Assembly: GCA_035711385.1 (NCBI GenBank)
Contig: DASTCG010000146.1
Span: 1-10,866 of the forward strand
Length of the DNA stretch: 10,866 nt
DNA from: JACDAN01 sp035711385
Lineage (GTDB): Bacteria > Actinomycetota > Thermoleophilia > Gaiellales > Gaiellaceae
Reading direction: 5' to 3'
Positions within the stretch are counted from its first letter, which is position 1. Each line of letters opens with the position of its first letter. This document shows positions 1 through 6,207 of this stretch, in pieces. Position numbers and translations under genes: made by a program. The notes under the pieces were generated by a model. That model did no database searches and was not told where the DNA came from. It saw only the letters and a list, made by a program, of their open reading frames with translations.

Positions 1-497
1 GGCGAGATCTCGCTCTCGATCGATTCGAGCTTGATCGGCGGCAAGCCGTCGAGGAGCCGTCGCCCGTGGCCGGCGATCATCGGCCCGATCGTGAGCTTGA
101 GTTCGTCGACAACGTCGGCGGCGAGCAGCGACTGCGCGACCGAGATACTTGCGTGAACGCCGACATCGCCTCCGCGCTGCTGCTTGAGATCCCGAACGAA
201 TTCGACCAGCCCGCCGTCGAGCACGGTCGCATTGGCCCAGTCTCGGTCGAGGGGCGTCGAGGTCGCGACGTACTTCGTGACCCCGTTGATGAATGTCGCG
301 AATGGCTGGATCTGGCTGCTCGGCCAGAACTGCGCCCACTCGGTGTAGCTATGGCGGCCGAGAATGACAGCGTCCTGTGTCGCGATCACAGCGGCAAGGT
401 TGGCGTCCATCGCGTCGTCCCAGTCGGCGAAGAAGCGATCTGGGTCCTCGGCAACCCCGTCGAGGGACAACAACTCATAGACGACGATCTTTCGCAC
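1..497 (-). CDS. Dihydrofolate reductase family protein (RibD C-terminal-like), 3' end cut by window edge
   Basis: Reading the minus strand from a GTG at 497 gives 165 residues with no stop before the window edge. The protein begins MRKIVVYELLSLDGVAEDP and contains GRHSYTEWAQFWP (about residues 49-61), VTKYVATSTPL, and later VDELKLTIGPMIAGHGRRLL, the layout of the RibD_C/DHFR-like fold (YwjB/YyaP type). Members are NAD(P)H-dependent reductases or reductase-like proteins of mostly unknown substrate; this type is usually about 180-190 aa, so perhaps 20 residues are missing. The start is supported by GGAGGT seven nt upstream. It is divergent from the VOC gene. A role as true folate or riboflavin reductase should not be assumed: it is a stand-alone domain without the RibD deaminase half. 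Confidence 0.85.
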   Translation of the reverse strand, partial: MRKIVVYELLSLDGVAEDPDRFFADWDDAMDANLAAVIATQDAVILGRHSYTEWAQFWPSSQIQPFATFINGVTKYVATSTPLDRDWANATVLDGGLVEFVRDLKQQRGGDVGVHASISVAQSLLAADVVDELKLTIGPMIAGHGRRLLDGLPPIKLESIESEIS

Positions 498-504
498 GCC
501 CTAC

Positions 505-510
505 ACCTCC
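505..510 (-). promoter_or_regulatory. Shine-Dalgarno GGAGGT of the DHFR-family gene
   Basis: The minus strand reads GGAGGT, then 7 nt, then GTG. This near-perfect SD decides the non-ATG start at 497. Confidence 0.75.
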
Positions 511-590
511 GATTGGTCTCTACCGACGCTGGCACGTCGAAGTCACGCGCTGGCCGCCGTGGTCGCCTCGATCGAGCATGCCCGCAACGG

Positions 591-596
591 TAGCCT
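591..596 (+). promoter_or_regulatory. Putative -10 box (TAGCCT) for a leaderless VOC transcript
   Basis: TAGCCT matches the TAnnnT -10 pattern and ends 7 nt before GTG 604. No SD precedes any candidate start of the VOC gene. No clear -35 is visible. The same arrangement recurs before several other genes in the window. Confidence 0.45.
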
Positions 597-603
597 CGGC
601 GTG

Positions 604-1338
604 GTGTTCGACCACGTCGGCATCGCCGTCTCGGACCTGGCCGCGTCCGAGCGGTTCTACCGCACCGTCCTCTCCGTGCTGGGGGTCGAGCCCAGCCACG
701 CGGACGCCGAGCTCGTCGAGTGGGAGGACTGGGACATCGGGCCCACGGACAGCGAGCACCCGCTGAGCCGCGGCCTGCACGTCGGGTTCCGCGCGCCGAG
801 CCGCGCGGCCGTGGACGCCTTCTGGCAGGCGGGGATCGACGCCGGGTACCGCGACGGCGGCGCGCCCGGGCCGCGCACGGAATACGAACCCGACTACTAC
901 GGCGGGCTCCTGCTCGACCCGGACGGCAACAGCGCCGAGGCAGTGCACGGCGAGCGGGCGCGCCCCGTTCCCGACGGCCGCATCGACCACCTGTGGATCC
1001 GCGTCGCCGACCTCGCGGCGTCCAAGCGCTTCTACACGACCATCGCGCCCCACGCCGGGATCCGGCTGGGGGACGACGAGCCCGACCGCGTGGAGTTCAG
1101 GGGCGAGGACTACAGCTTCTCGCTGATCGACGGGCGGCCGCTCACGGAGCACGTCCACCTCGCGTTCCCCGCCCGCGAGGACGGCACGGTGCGCGCGTTC
1201 CACGCCGCCGCGCTCGCCGCCGGCTACGAGGACCACGGCGGTCCGGGGGAGCGCGCCGTGTACCACCCCGGCTACTACGGCGCGTTCGTCCTGGACCCCG
1301 ACGGGCATAACGTCGAAGTCGTCAACCACAACCGCTGA
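604..1338 (+). CDS. Two-domain VOC family protein (glyoxalase/bleomycin resistance/dioxygenase fold)
   Basis: A 244-aa protein made of two tandem VOC modules, residues about 2-115 (FDHVGIAVSDLAASERFY ... DPDGNSAEAV) and 127-241 (IDHLWIRVADLAASKRFY ... DPDGHNVEVV). Each half keeps a vicinal-oxygen-chelate metal set: H4, H59 and E112 in the first, H129, H185 and E238 in the second. VOC enzymes bind a divalent metal and act as glyoxalases, dioxygenases, isomerases or antibiotic-binding proteins; the substrate here cannot be read. The two halves are similar (both carry LAAS-RFY and GYYG/DYYG-LDPDG), which suggests internal duplication. The frame is open from a GTG at 559, but the 15 extra residues are not VOC-like. 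GTG 604 puts the metal His at position 4, as is typical, and has a leaderless-type -10 box. GTG 601 is an alternative. Confidence 0.85.
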   Translation: MFDHVGIAVSDLAASERFYRTVLSVLGVEPSHADAELVEWEDWDIGPTDSEHPLSRGLHVGFRAPSRAAVDAFWQAGIDAGYRDGGAPGPRTEYEPDYYGGLLLDPDGNSAEAVHGERARPVPDGRIDHLWIRVADLAASKRFYTTIAPHAGIRLGDDEPDRVEFRGEDYSFSLIDGRPLTEHVHLAFPAREDGTVRAFHAAALAAGYEDHGGPGERAVYHPGYYGAFVLDPDGHNVEVVNHNR

Positions 1339-1469
1339 GCGGTGACCGACGACGCCCCCCACCACATCTGGTGCGAGGGCCTCGCCGCGCTCGAGGCCGA
1401 TACCGTGATCTGACCAGGGCTAGGCCGACCGTCTAGCTCGATGTCTGGCAACTGCTCGATGCGCTGCAC

Positions 1470-1484
1470 CAGGCGGTACGCCTG
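1470..1484. repeat. Perfect inverted repeat CAGGCG-GTA-CGCCTG
   Basis: Six-base perfect arms with a 3-nt centre, in the 234-nt spacer between the VOC and GFA genes. It could be a weak terminator stem for the VOC gene or an operator about 75 nt upstream of the GFA promoter. No T-run follows. The rest of this spacer shows no convincing gene. Confidence 0.4.
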
Positions 1485-1560
1485 AGATCGTGCGGGCTCT
1501 CAGCGTCCTGGCGCACACCGCGCGGCGACCGAACCTGGGCCCCGGCTCCTAGCGGCGCGG

Positions 1561-1566
1561 TACCGT
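1561..1566 (+). promoter_or_regulatory. Putative -10 box (TACCGT), leaderless GFA gene
   Basis: TACCGT ends 6 nt before ATG 1573 and there is no SD. The same TACCGTCCC string precedes the histidine phosphatase on the minus strand, also 6 nt before its ATG. No recognisable -35. Confidence 0.5.
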
Positions 1567-1572
1567 CCCGAC

Positions 1573-1962
1573 ATGGCGACGCGGCGTGCGTCCTGCTCGT
1601 GCGGGCAGCTTACGGTCGAGGCCGAGGGCGACCCTGTCAGGGTCTCGATCTGCCACTGCCTCGCCTGCCAGCGGCGCACAGGGAGCGCGTTCGGGATGCA
1701 GGCACGCTGGCCCCGCGAGCAGGTACGGATTGAGGGGGACGCGACCGAGTACGTGCGGATCTCCGACGAGGGCGAGGAGCGCTCGTTTTTCTTCTGCCCG
1801 CGCTGCGGCGCAACCGTCTACTACTGGACCGACCCGGAGCGCATCGCGGTGCCGGTCGGCGCGTTCGCCGACCCGAACTTCCCCGCGCCGCGCGTCTCGG
1901 TGTGGGAGAACCGCATGCACCCGTGGGTCGGCCTGCCCGACGGGATCGAGCACATCGGCTGA
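1573..1962 (+). CDS. GFA family (CENP-V/GFA domain) zinc protein
   Basis: This 129-aa protein has the full cysteine pattern of the GFA fold: CSCG near the N-terminus (C8, C10), CHCLAC (C27, C29, C32) and CPRCG (C75, C78). In the founding member, glutathione-dependent formaldehyde-activating enzyme, the outer four cysteines hold a structural zinc and the central triad is the substrate-linked site. The stretches TGSAFG, GATVYYW and the closing MHPWVGLPDG also fit the family. Most actinobacterial relatives have no proven substrate and many hosts lack glutathione, so formaldehyde activation is only one option. Length is normal. The ATG has no SD but a TAnnnT box 6 nt upstream. It lies in the same direction as the VOC gene but 234 nt away, so probably has its own promoter. 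Confidence 0.88.
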   Translation: MATRRASCSCGQLTVEAEGDPVRVSICHCLACQRRTGSAFGMQARWPREQVRIEGDATEYVRISDEGEERSFFFCPRCGATVYYWTDPERIAVPVGAFADPNFPAPRVSVWENRMHPWVGLPDGIEHIG

Positions 1963-2017
1963 GCTATCAGTTCGCCAGCAACACCACGACGGACTCTGTG
2001 GGCGGCTGGGGGGTTCC

Positions 2018-2155
2018 CTACGCGGTTCTCCCCCGGTCTGACGGGCTCGTGATCCCGTACAGCTCGAAGGCGATCTCTTCGAGCTGATCCTTCAGCCCTT
2101 CAGCTCGGCGGCGGCGAAACGGTGCTGGCCCGATGCGGTACCAGAATCTCGCCAG
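2018..2155 (-). pseudogene. Coding-like remnant, possible tail of a DNA methylase-like protein
   Basis: On the minus strand a stop-free stretch of 45 codons ends in TAG at 2018-2020 and is bounded upstream by TAG at 2156-2158. It has no good start codon. Its last part, LKDQLEEIAFELYGITSPSD, has strongly GC-rich third positions (15 of 17 in the core) and resembles the ELYGLT-type C-terminal tail common in type II restriction-modification methylases. The fragment is too short to assign. It faces away from the aldolase operon and may be what is left of a lost gene, or a chance frame. Confidence 0.22.
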
Positions 2156-2171
2156 CTAGGACAACGCCTAG
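2156..2171. repeat. Inverted repeat CTAGG-N6-CCTAG upstream of the aldolase operon
   Basis: Perfect 5-base arms around ACAACG, 65 nt before the aldolase start. Size and place suit an operator for a dimeric regulator of the operon, but no regulator gene is present in the window. Confidence 0.3.
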
Positions 2172-2179
2172 AAGTCGAA

Positions 2180-2208
2180 GCCCCGGCGGCTTTGCAGCAC
2201 ACCGGGGC
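2180..2208. repeat. Stem-loop GCCCCGG / CCGGGGC before the aldolase operon
   Basis: Seven-base perfect arms at 2180-2186 and 2202-2208 enclose a 15-nt loop, ending 11 nt before the proposed -10 box at 2219. It may end upstream transcription or act as a regulatory site. No T-run follows. Confidence 0.3.
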
Positions 2209-2218
2209 AGATTCCGGA

Positions 2219-2224
2219 TAGGCT
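2219..2224 (+). promoter_or_regulatory. Possible -10 box (TAGGCT) for the aldolase-dhaK operon
   Basis: TAGGCT ends 11 nt before ATG 2236, so a transcript starting 6-7 nt after it would have a leader of only about 4-5 nt. There is no SD before the ATG. Weaker than the 6-8 nt cases elsewhere in the window. Confidence 0.3.
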
Positions 2225-2235
2225 CGCGCGGTCGA

Positions 2236-3105
2236 ATGCCCGTCGTCGCCTTCAGAGACATTCTCGACCCCGCCTTCGAGGAGAGATACGGCGTCGCGGC
2301 CTTCAATGTCGTCGACGACGTCAGCCTGCGGGCGGTGATCGACGCGGCTTCCGAGCTCGACTCCCCCCTGATCGTCCAAACGTCCGTCAAGACGGTGAAG
2401 TCGATCGGGGCCAAGGTGCTCTACGCGATGTTCCGCGCTATGGCCGACGATGCACCCGTGCCGATCACTCTTCACCTCGATCACTGCCCCGACCGCGAAT
2501 GGGCGACCACCTGCCTGAAGACGGGCTGGAACTCGGTCCTGTTCGACGGCTCCCATCTGGACATCGAGGAGAACACCCGCCAGACGGCCGAGGTCGTCGA
2601 GGAGGCGCGCGAATACGGCGCGGACGTCGAGGGTGAGATCGAGAGCGTCAGGGGAGTCGAGGACGACGTGGGCTCCGACGAGGCGGGCGACGTACATCCG
2701 GTCGAGGTGTCGCTGAAGTTCATCGAGGACACCGGGGTCTATGCGTTCGCGCCGGCTATCGGAACGGCGCATGGACTTTATGCGTCGAGCCCCAAGCTCA
2801 CGCCCGAGCGGGTGACCGCGATCGTCGAGCGAGCGCCGATTCCCCAGGTGCTGCACGGCGGAACCGGGCTGTCACAGGAGCAGTTCAAGGATCTCATCTC
2901 GCGCGGCTGCGCCAAGGTGAACATCTCAACAGCCCTGAAGATCGCCTTCGTCGACTCCTTCCGCGAGTACCTGGAGGCCAATCCCACCAAGCACGATCCC
3001 CCTTCCCTGCTGAAGAGCGCGAGCGACGCGGTGAGGGCGATGGCTATTGAGCACATACGGACCTTCGGCTCCGTGGGCAAGGCGCGCACAGCCGTAGGCG
3101 GCTGA
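2236..3105 (+). CDS. Class II ketose-bisphosphate aldolase, GatY/KbaY/IolJ-like
   Basis: A 289-aa zinc aldolase of the FbaA/GatY superfamily, which cleaves or forms ketose (bis)phosphates through a DHAP enediolate. Visible motifs: GVAAFNVVD (19-27), HLDHC with catalytic D82 and zinc ligand H83, DGS (104-106), VEGEI around E134, AIGTAHGLY with zinc ligand H179, VLHGGTGLS with zinc ligand H207, and KVNISTALK with N229 in the phosphate/substrate loop. The KVN-T-LKIAF end and the length resemble tagatose-bisphosphate and inositol-pathway aldolases more than housekeeping FBP aldolase. The frame is open upstream to 2122, but MPVVAFRDIL is the natural N-terminus. It is the first gene of a four-gene operon; its TGA overlaps the next ATG by one base (TGATG). 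The exact substrate is not readable from sequence. Confidence 0.88.
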   Translation: MPVVAFRDILDPAFEERYGVAAFNVVDDVSLRAVIDAASELDSPLIVQTSVKTVKSIGAKVLYAMFRAMADDAPVPITLHLDHCPDREWATTCLKTGWNSVLFDGSHLDIEENTRQTAEVVEEAREYGADVEGEIESVRGVEDDVGSDEAGDVHPVEVSLKFIEDTGVYAFAPAIGTAHGLYASSPKLTPERVTAIVERAPIPQVLHGGTGLSQEQFKDLISRGCAKVNISTALKIAFVDSFREYLEANPTKHDPPSLLKSASDAVRAMAIEHIRTFGSVGKARTAVGG

Positions 3106-3893
3106 TGCCGGCGCTCTTCTTCGACTGCGACGGCGTGCTCGCGGACACTGAGCGCTATGGGCACCTGCCGGCGTTCAACGAGACGTTCGAGGAGGAGGGA
3201 CTGCCGGTCCGCTGGTCGGAGTCGGAGTACGCCGAGAAGCTGTTGATCGGCGGCGGGAAGGAGCGCATGGCGTCGCTGCTGACGGATGAGTTCGTGCGCG
3301 AGAACGGCCTGCCGGCCGATCCCGAGGGCCAGAGGGAGCTGATTGCCCGCTGGCACAAGACGAAGACCGCGGCCTACAAGGCTCGCGTTCAGGCCGGCCA
3401 AGTGCCCGGCCGTCCGGGCGTGGCGCGCATCGTCGACGAGGCGCTCGCGGCCGGGTGGCTACTCGCGGTCGCCTCCACATCGGCGGAGGAGTCGGTGCGC
3501 GCCACCCTCGAGCACGCCGTCGGCGACGAGAAGGCAGCCCACTTCAGTGTGCTGGCTGGCGACATCGTGCCGGCCAAAAAGCCCGACCCCGGCATCTACC
3601 TGCTGGCGCTGGAGCGCACCGGGGCCGACCCTCACGAGACGGTCGTCATCGAGGACTCGCGCAACGGTCTCCTCGCGGCGGTGGCCGCGGGCCTGCGTTG
3701 CGTCGTCACCGTCAGCGGCTACACGGGTGCCGAGGACTTCTCGGAGGCCGTGCTCGTGGTATCGAGCCTCGGCGACCCGGACGAACCGGCTCAGGTCCTC
3801 GCCAATCGAAGCCCCGCCGAACCCGGGCCGTACATCACACTGGACGACCTTCAGGCGTGCCTGCAGGTCCCTGCCCCAAGGGAGGTCACATGA
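3105..3893 (+). CDS. HAD-IA family sugar-phosphate phosphatase, CbbY-like
   Basis: A 262-aa haloacid-dehalogenase phosphatase. Motif I is FFDCDGVLADTE with nucleophile D7 and acid/base D9; motif II is VASTS (S124 or T125); motif III is the Lys of AKKPDP (158-159); motif IV is IEDSRNG (E183, D184). The cap has AFNETF, GGGKERM and the K-T-YK-V--G-VPGRPGV run seen in CbbY, which removes the rubisco inhibitor xylulose-1,5-bisphosphate. CbbY-like proteins also occur without rubisco, so the substrate may be another ketose bisphosphate or sugar phosphate. ATG shares a base with the aldolase stop, so translation is probably coupled. Its own stop overlaps dhaL by four bases (ATGA). Confidence 0.85.
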   Translation: MPALFFDCDGVLADTERYGHLPAFNETFEEEGLPVRWSESEYAEKLLIGGGKERMASLLTDEFVRENGLPADPEGQRELIARWHKTKTAAYKARVQAGQVPGRPGVARIVDEALAAGWLLAVASTSAEESVRATLEHAVGDEKAAHFSVLAGDIVPAKKPDPGIYLLALERTGADPHETVVIEDSRNGLLAAVAAGLRCVVTVSGYTGAEDFSEAVLVVSSLGDPDEPAQVLANRSPAEPGPYITLDDLQACLQVPAPREVT

Positions 3894-4534
3894 GCGATGC
3901 CGCCTTGCGCGACGCCGAGCAACTGGTGCGAACCATCGCCGACACAGCCGTGGAGAACGAGAAGTACTTCTGCGACCTCGATGCTGTGGTCGGCGACGGA
4001 GACTTCGGCTACTCCCTGGCCCGGGGCTTCGGCAAGGTGGTCGACGACTGGGACGCGATGGAGTACGAAGACATCTCCGGTCTGCTGAAGAAGACGGCGC
4101 TCGTGCTGTCGGGTCGTGTCGGCGGGGCATCGGGTCCGATCTGGGGTACCGCGTTCCTGCGCGCCGGCACGGCGCTCAAGGACAGTCCGGATCCTTCGGC
4201 AGAGGATGCGGTCGCTGCGCTGCGCGCCGCGATCGAAGGAATCAAGCAGCGCGGGGAGTCGGACCTCGGCGACAAGACCCTGCTGGACGCCCTAATCCCC
4301 GCAACCGACCGGCTGGAGCAGGAGTTCGCGGGCGGCGCCAGCGCATCGGATGCCCTCGCGGCGGCCGCCGAGACCGCGCGCGAGAGCGCCGAAGCGACCA
4401 AGGGAATGCTCGCCAAGAAGGGCCGAGCCGCGTACTCGGGCGAGCGCAGCAGGGATTCCGTCGACGCCGGCGCCATAGCGATCGCGGTGCTCTTCGAGCG
4501 CGTCAGCGCCGCCTGGCGCCCCACCACCGTCTAG
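3890..4534 (+). CDS. dhaL: Dihydroxyacetone kinase subunit DhaL-like (DAK2/nucleotide-binding domain)
   Basis: A 214-aa protein matching the all-helical ATP/ADP-binding DhaL (DAK2) domain. The Mg-binding aspartates are D31, D36 and D38 in DLDAVVGDGDFG, equivalent to D30/D35/D37 of E. coli DhaL. RVGGASGPIWGTAFLRAG, GDKTLLDAL and MLAKKGRAAYSGERS are the other family motifs. Two departures: the usual His after GDGD is Phe (F39), and the closing GERS-GH-DPGA motif reads GERSRDSVDAGA. In E. coli DhaL passes phosphate from DhaM; no DhaM is in the window, so an ATP-using kinase made with the adjacent DhaK is more likely. The start overlaps the HAD stop by 4 nt and has a clear SD (AGGGAGGT, ending 4 nt upstream at about 3886). 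Confidence 0.88.
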   Translation: MSDAALRDAEQLVRTIADTAVENEKYFCDLDAVVGDGDFGYSLARGFGKVVDDWDAMEYEDISGLLKKTALVLSGRVGGASGPIWGTAFLRAGTALKDSPDPSAEDAVAALRAAIEGIKQRGESDLGDKTLLDALIPATDRLEQEFAGGASASDALAAAAETARESAEATKGMLAKKGRAAYSGERSRDSVDAGAIAIAVLFERVSAAWRPTTV

Positions 4535-4564
4535 GCCCGGGCGACCGGGCAGAGGAGGAGTTAC

Positions 4565-5560
4565 ATGAAGAAGTTCGTCAACGATCCGCAGCAGTTCGTT
4601 CCCGAGATGCTCAAGGGAATCGAGCTGGCGAATCCGGGCAAGCTGCGCTACGTGCCCGAGTACAACCTGATCATGCGGACGGACGTTCCGCGTGACGACA
4701 AGGTGTCAATCATCCAGGGCTCGGGCTCCGGGCACGAGCCCGCTCATGTGATGGCGGTCGGCCCCGGGATGCTCGACGCGGCCTGCCCAGGCGACGTCTT
4801 CTCCGCTCCACCTTCGGACTACGTCTACGAGACGAGCAAGCTCCTGAACAGCTCCAAGGGCGTCTTGCACATCATCAACAACTACACCGGCGACAGAATG
4901 GCCTTCGACATGGGCCGTGAGCTCGCCGAGGCCGAGGACATCGAGATCGGCACGGTAATCGTCGACGACGACGTGGCTGTCAAGGACTCCACCTACACGG
5001 TCGGGCGCCGCGGCGTAGCCGGCAACTTCTTCGTGATCAAGGCACTCGGTGCGGCATCGGACCGCGGCGACGATCTGCAGTCGCTCGTTGCCCTCGGAGA
5101 ACGCGTCAACTCTGTCACGCGGTCGATGGGCATGGCGCTCACCTCCTGCACGCCTCCCGCGAAGGGCTCACCGCTGTTCGAGCTGGGCGACGACGAGATC
5201 GAAATGGGCGTCGGCATCCACGGCGAGCCCGGCCGTCGCCGCGAGAAGCTGACGACCGCCAACAACATCATCGACGAGATGCTCGAGGCGGTGGTCACCG
5301 ACCTGCCCTACGAGTCGGGCGACGAGGTCGCGCTGATGATCAACGGCCTCGGCGGCACGCCGATCTCGGAGCTCTACATCCTGTACGGGCGCGCGCACGA
5401 GCAGCTGCAGGAGCGCGGCGTCAATGTGTGGCGCTCCTACGTGGGCGAGTACTGCACGTCGCTCGACATGGCAGGAGCATCGGTGACCCTCGTCAAGGTC
5501 GACGACGAGCTCAAGGGGCTGTTCGAGGCGCCGGCCGAGATCGCGGCTCGCGTCTTCTAG
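4565..5560 (+). CDS. dhaK: Dihydroxyacetone kinase subunit DhaK-like (DAK1 substrate-binding domain)
   Basis: A 331-aa DhaK/DAK1 protein. The substrate-binding residues are in place: H219 in GIHGEPG, which in E. coli DhaK (H218) binds dihydroxyacetone covalently as a hemiaminal, plus H57 in GSGSGHEPAH and D110 in NNYTGDRM (E. coli H56 and D109). The segment LPYESGDEVALMINGLGGTP is typical of the C-terminal half. DAK1 relatives also phosphorylate erythrulose and other short ketoses, so the substrate is open. A strong SD (AGGAGGAG) precedes the ATG after a 30-nt gap from dhaL; order is L then K. It is the last gene of the operon, and its TAG overlaps the stop of the convergent histidine phosphatase in the tetramer CTAG. 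No terminator hairpin is evident between them. Confidence 0.92.
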   Translation: MKKFVNDPQQFVPEMLKGIELANPGKLRYVPEYNLIMRTDVPRDDKVSIIQGSGSGHEPAHVMAVGPGMLDAACPGDVFSAPPSDYVYETSKLLNSSKGVLHIINNYTGDRMAFDMGRELAEAEDIEIGTVIVDDDVAVKDSTYTVGRRGVAGNFFVIKALGAASDRGDDLQSLVALGERVNSVTRSMGMALTSCTPPAKGSPLFELGDDEIEMGVGIHGEPGRRREKLTTANNIIDEMLEAVVTDLPYESGDEVALMINGLGGTPISELYILYGRAHEQLQERGVNVWRSYVGEYCTSLDMAGASVTLVKVDDELKGLFEAPAEIAARVF

Positions 5561-6093
5561 AGCGGTAGCTCCAGCACCGCGCCGTGCGCCAGCGCGGACT
5601 CTGCGGGCACCGACGCCCCGGAGTCCGCCAGCGCGGCGCGGATTGTGCCGGCGTGTGCGACCACGAGCGCCGGCGACGGCCCGGCCCTGACTTCTGAGAG
5701 CGCCGCCCTGGTGCGCGCGCGCTGCTCGGCGATCGACTCACCGCCCGGGAACCGGAACGAGGGATCGCCGGAGATGAAGGCCGCGTGCAGGTCGGGGCTC
5801 TCCTCCGCAAGGTCCACGATCCGCCGGCCCTCCCAGTCCCCGCGATCTGATTCAACGAGCTCATCGAGCACGACCGGCTCAACCCCCAGGGTCCGCCCCA
5901 CGACCTCCGCCGTCTCCCGCGCGCGCCGCAGCGGCGAGGTCCACACCGCCACGACACCGGCATCCTGCAGGCGTCCGGCGAGCGCCTCGGCCTGGGTGAC
6001 CCCCGCCGGGCTGAGCGGCGGATCGCGCCGTCCAAGGATCCGCCCCTCCGCGTTCTCCTCCGTCTCGCCGTGCCGGGCAAGCCACAGGGACAT
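5557..6093 (-). CDS. Histidine phosphatase family protein (phosphoglycerate mutase-like)
   Basis: A 178-aa protein with the histidine phosphatase core: LARHGET (R7, phospho-acceptor H8), TSPLRRARETA (R56/R57), a likely acid E81 in the E-x3-G-DWEG segment, and VVAHAGTIRA with the second catalytic H147. Such enzymes hydrolyse phosphate from sugars, nucleotides or cobalamin and polyamine precursors; the short length fits phosphatases rather than glycolytic mutase. Substrate cannot be named. It is convergent to dhaK, with stops sharing CTAG, so it is not part of that operon although it could act on the same sugar phosphates. No SD precedes the ATG; TACCGT lies 6 nt upstream, suggesting a leaderless mRNA. 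Confidence 0.88.
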   Translation of the reverse strand: MSLWLARHGETEENAEGRILGRRDPPLSPAGVTQAEALAGRLQDAGVVAVWTSPLRRARETAEVVGRTLGVEPVVLDELVESDRGDWEGRRIVDLAEESPDLHAAFISGDPSFRFPGGESIAEQRARTRAALSEVRAGPSPALVVAHAGTIRAALADSGASVPAESALAHGAVLELPL

Positions 6094-6099
6094 GGTGGG

Positions 6100-6105
6100 A
6101 CGGTA
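6100..6105 (-). promoter_or_regulatory. Putative -10 box (TACCGT), leaderless histidine phosphatase
   Basis: On the minus strand TACCGT, CCCACC, then ATG. It mirrors the GFA promoter (TACCGT, CCCGAC, ATG). No clear -35. Confidence 0.5.
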
Positions 6106-6143
6106 CGCGAACCGCGATGTCGTCCTGTGTATATCGGATCGAG

Positions 6144-6182
6144 GGATCTTCGTTTTTCGCGGATCCTCGTTTTCGCGCGAAA
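6144..6182. repeat. Tandem 17-bp direct repeat plus 12-bp palindrome in a divergent promoter region
   Basis: GGATCTTCGTTTTTCGC (6144-6160) is followed directly by GGATCCTCGTTTTCGCG (6161-6177): one substitution, then a one-base shortening of the T run. The second unit runs into the perfect palindrome TTTCGCGCGAAA (6171-6182), which sits at -35 distance from the -10 box at 6194. A further GGATC lies at 6136-6140. This looks like a protein-binding array between the divergent histidine phosphatase and the 59-aa gene. Confidence 0.5.
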
Positions 6183-6193
6183 GCAGCCAGCGC

Positions 6194-6199
6194 TAACCT
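6194..6199 (+). promoter_or_regulatory. Putative -10 box (TAACCT) of the 59-aa gene
   Basis: TAACCT ends 8 nt before GTG 6208; no SD. The palindrome at 6171-6182 occupies the -35 position. Confidence 0.4.
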
Positions 6200-6207
6200 C
6201 CTCACGA

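Noticed and set aside
559..603. Longer VOC start at GTG 559
   Set aside because: The added 15 residues are not VOC-like, there is no SD, and GTG 604 has a TAnnnT box and puts the metal His at position 4. Not fully excluded.
520..1365. 281-codon minus-strand open frame opposite the VOC gene
   Set aside because: Val/Arg/Gly-rich antisense shadow of a GC-rich gene; the plus strand carries two clear VOC domains.
1342..1413. 23-residue plus-strand frame starting GTG just after the VOC stop
   Set aside because: Too short, no SD or -10 box, no recognisable peptide; likely chance.
1981..2060. Possible tRNA-like T-arm (GGTTC followed by a C-run) after the GFA gene
   Set aside because: No matching acceptor, D or anticodon stems could be built.
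2092..2856. 254-codon minus-strand open frame opposite the aldolase
   Set aside because: Antisense shadow; the plus strand has all class II aldolase motifs.
3343..4695. 450-codon plus-strand frame across the HAD, dhaL and dhaK genes
   Set aside because: Arg/Pro/Ser-rich out-of-frame reading; HAD and DhaL motifs are intact in the other frames.
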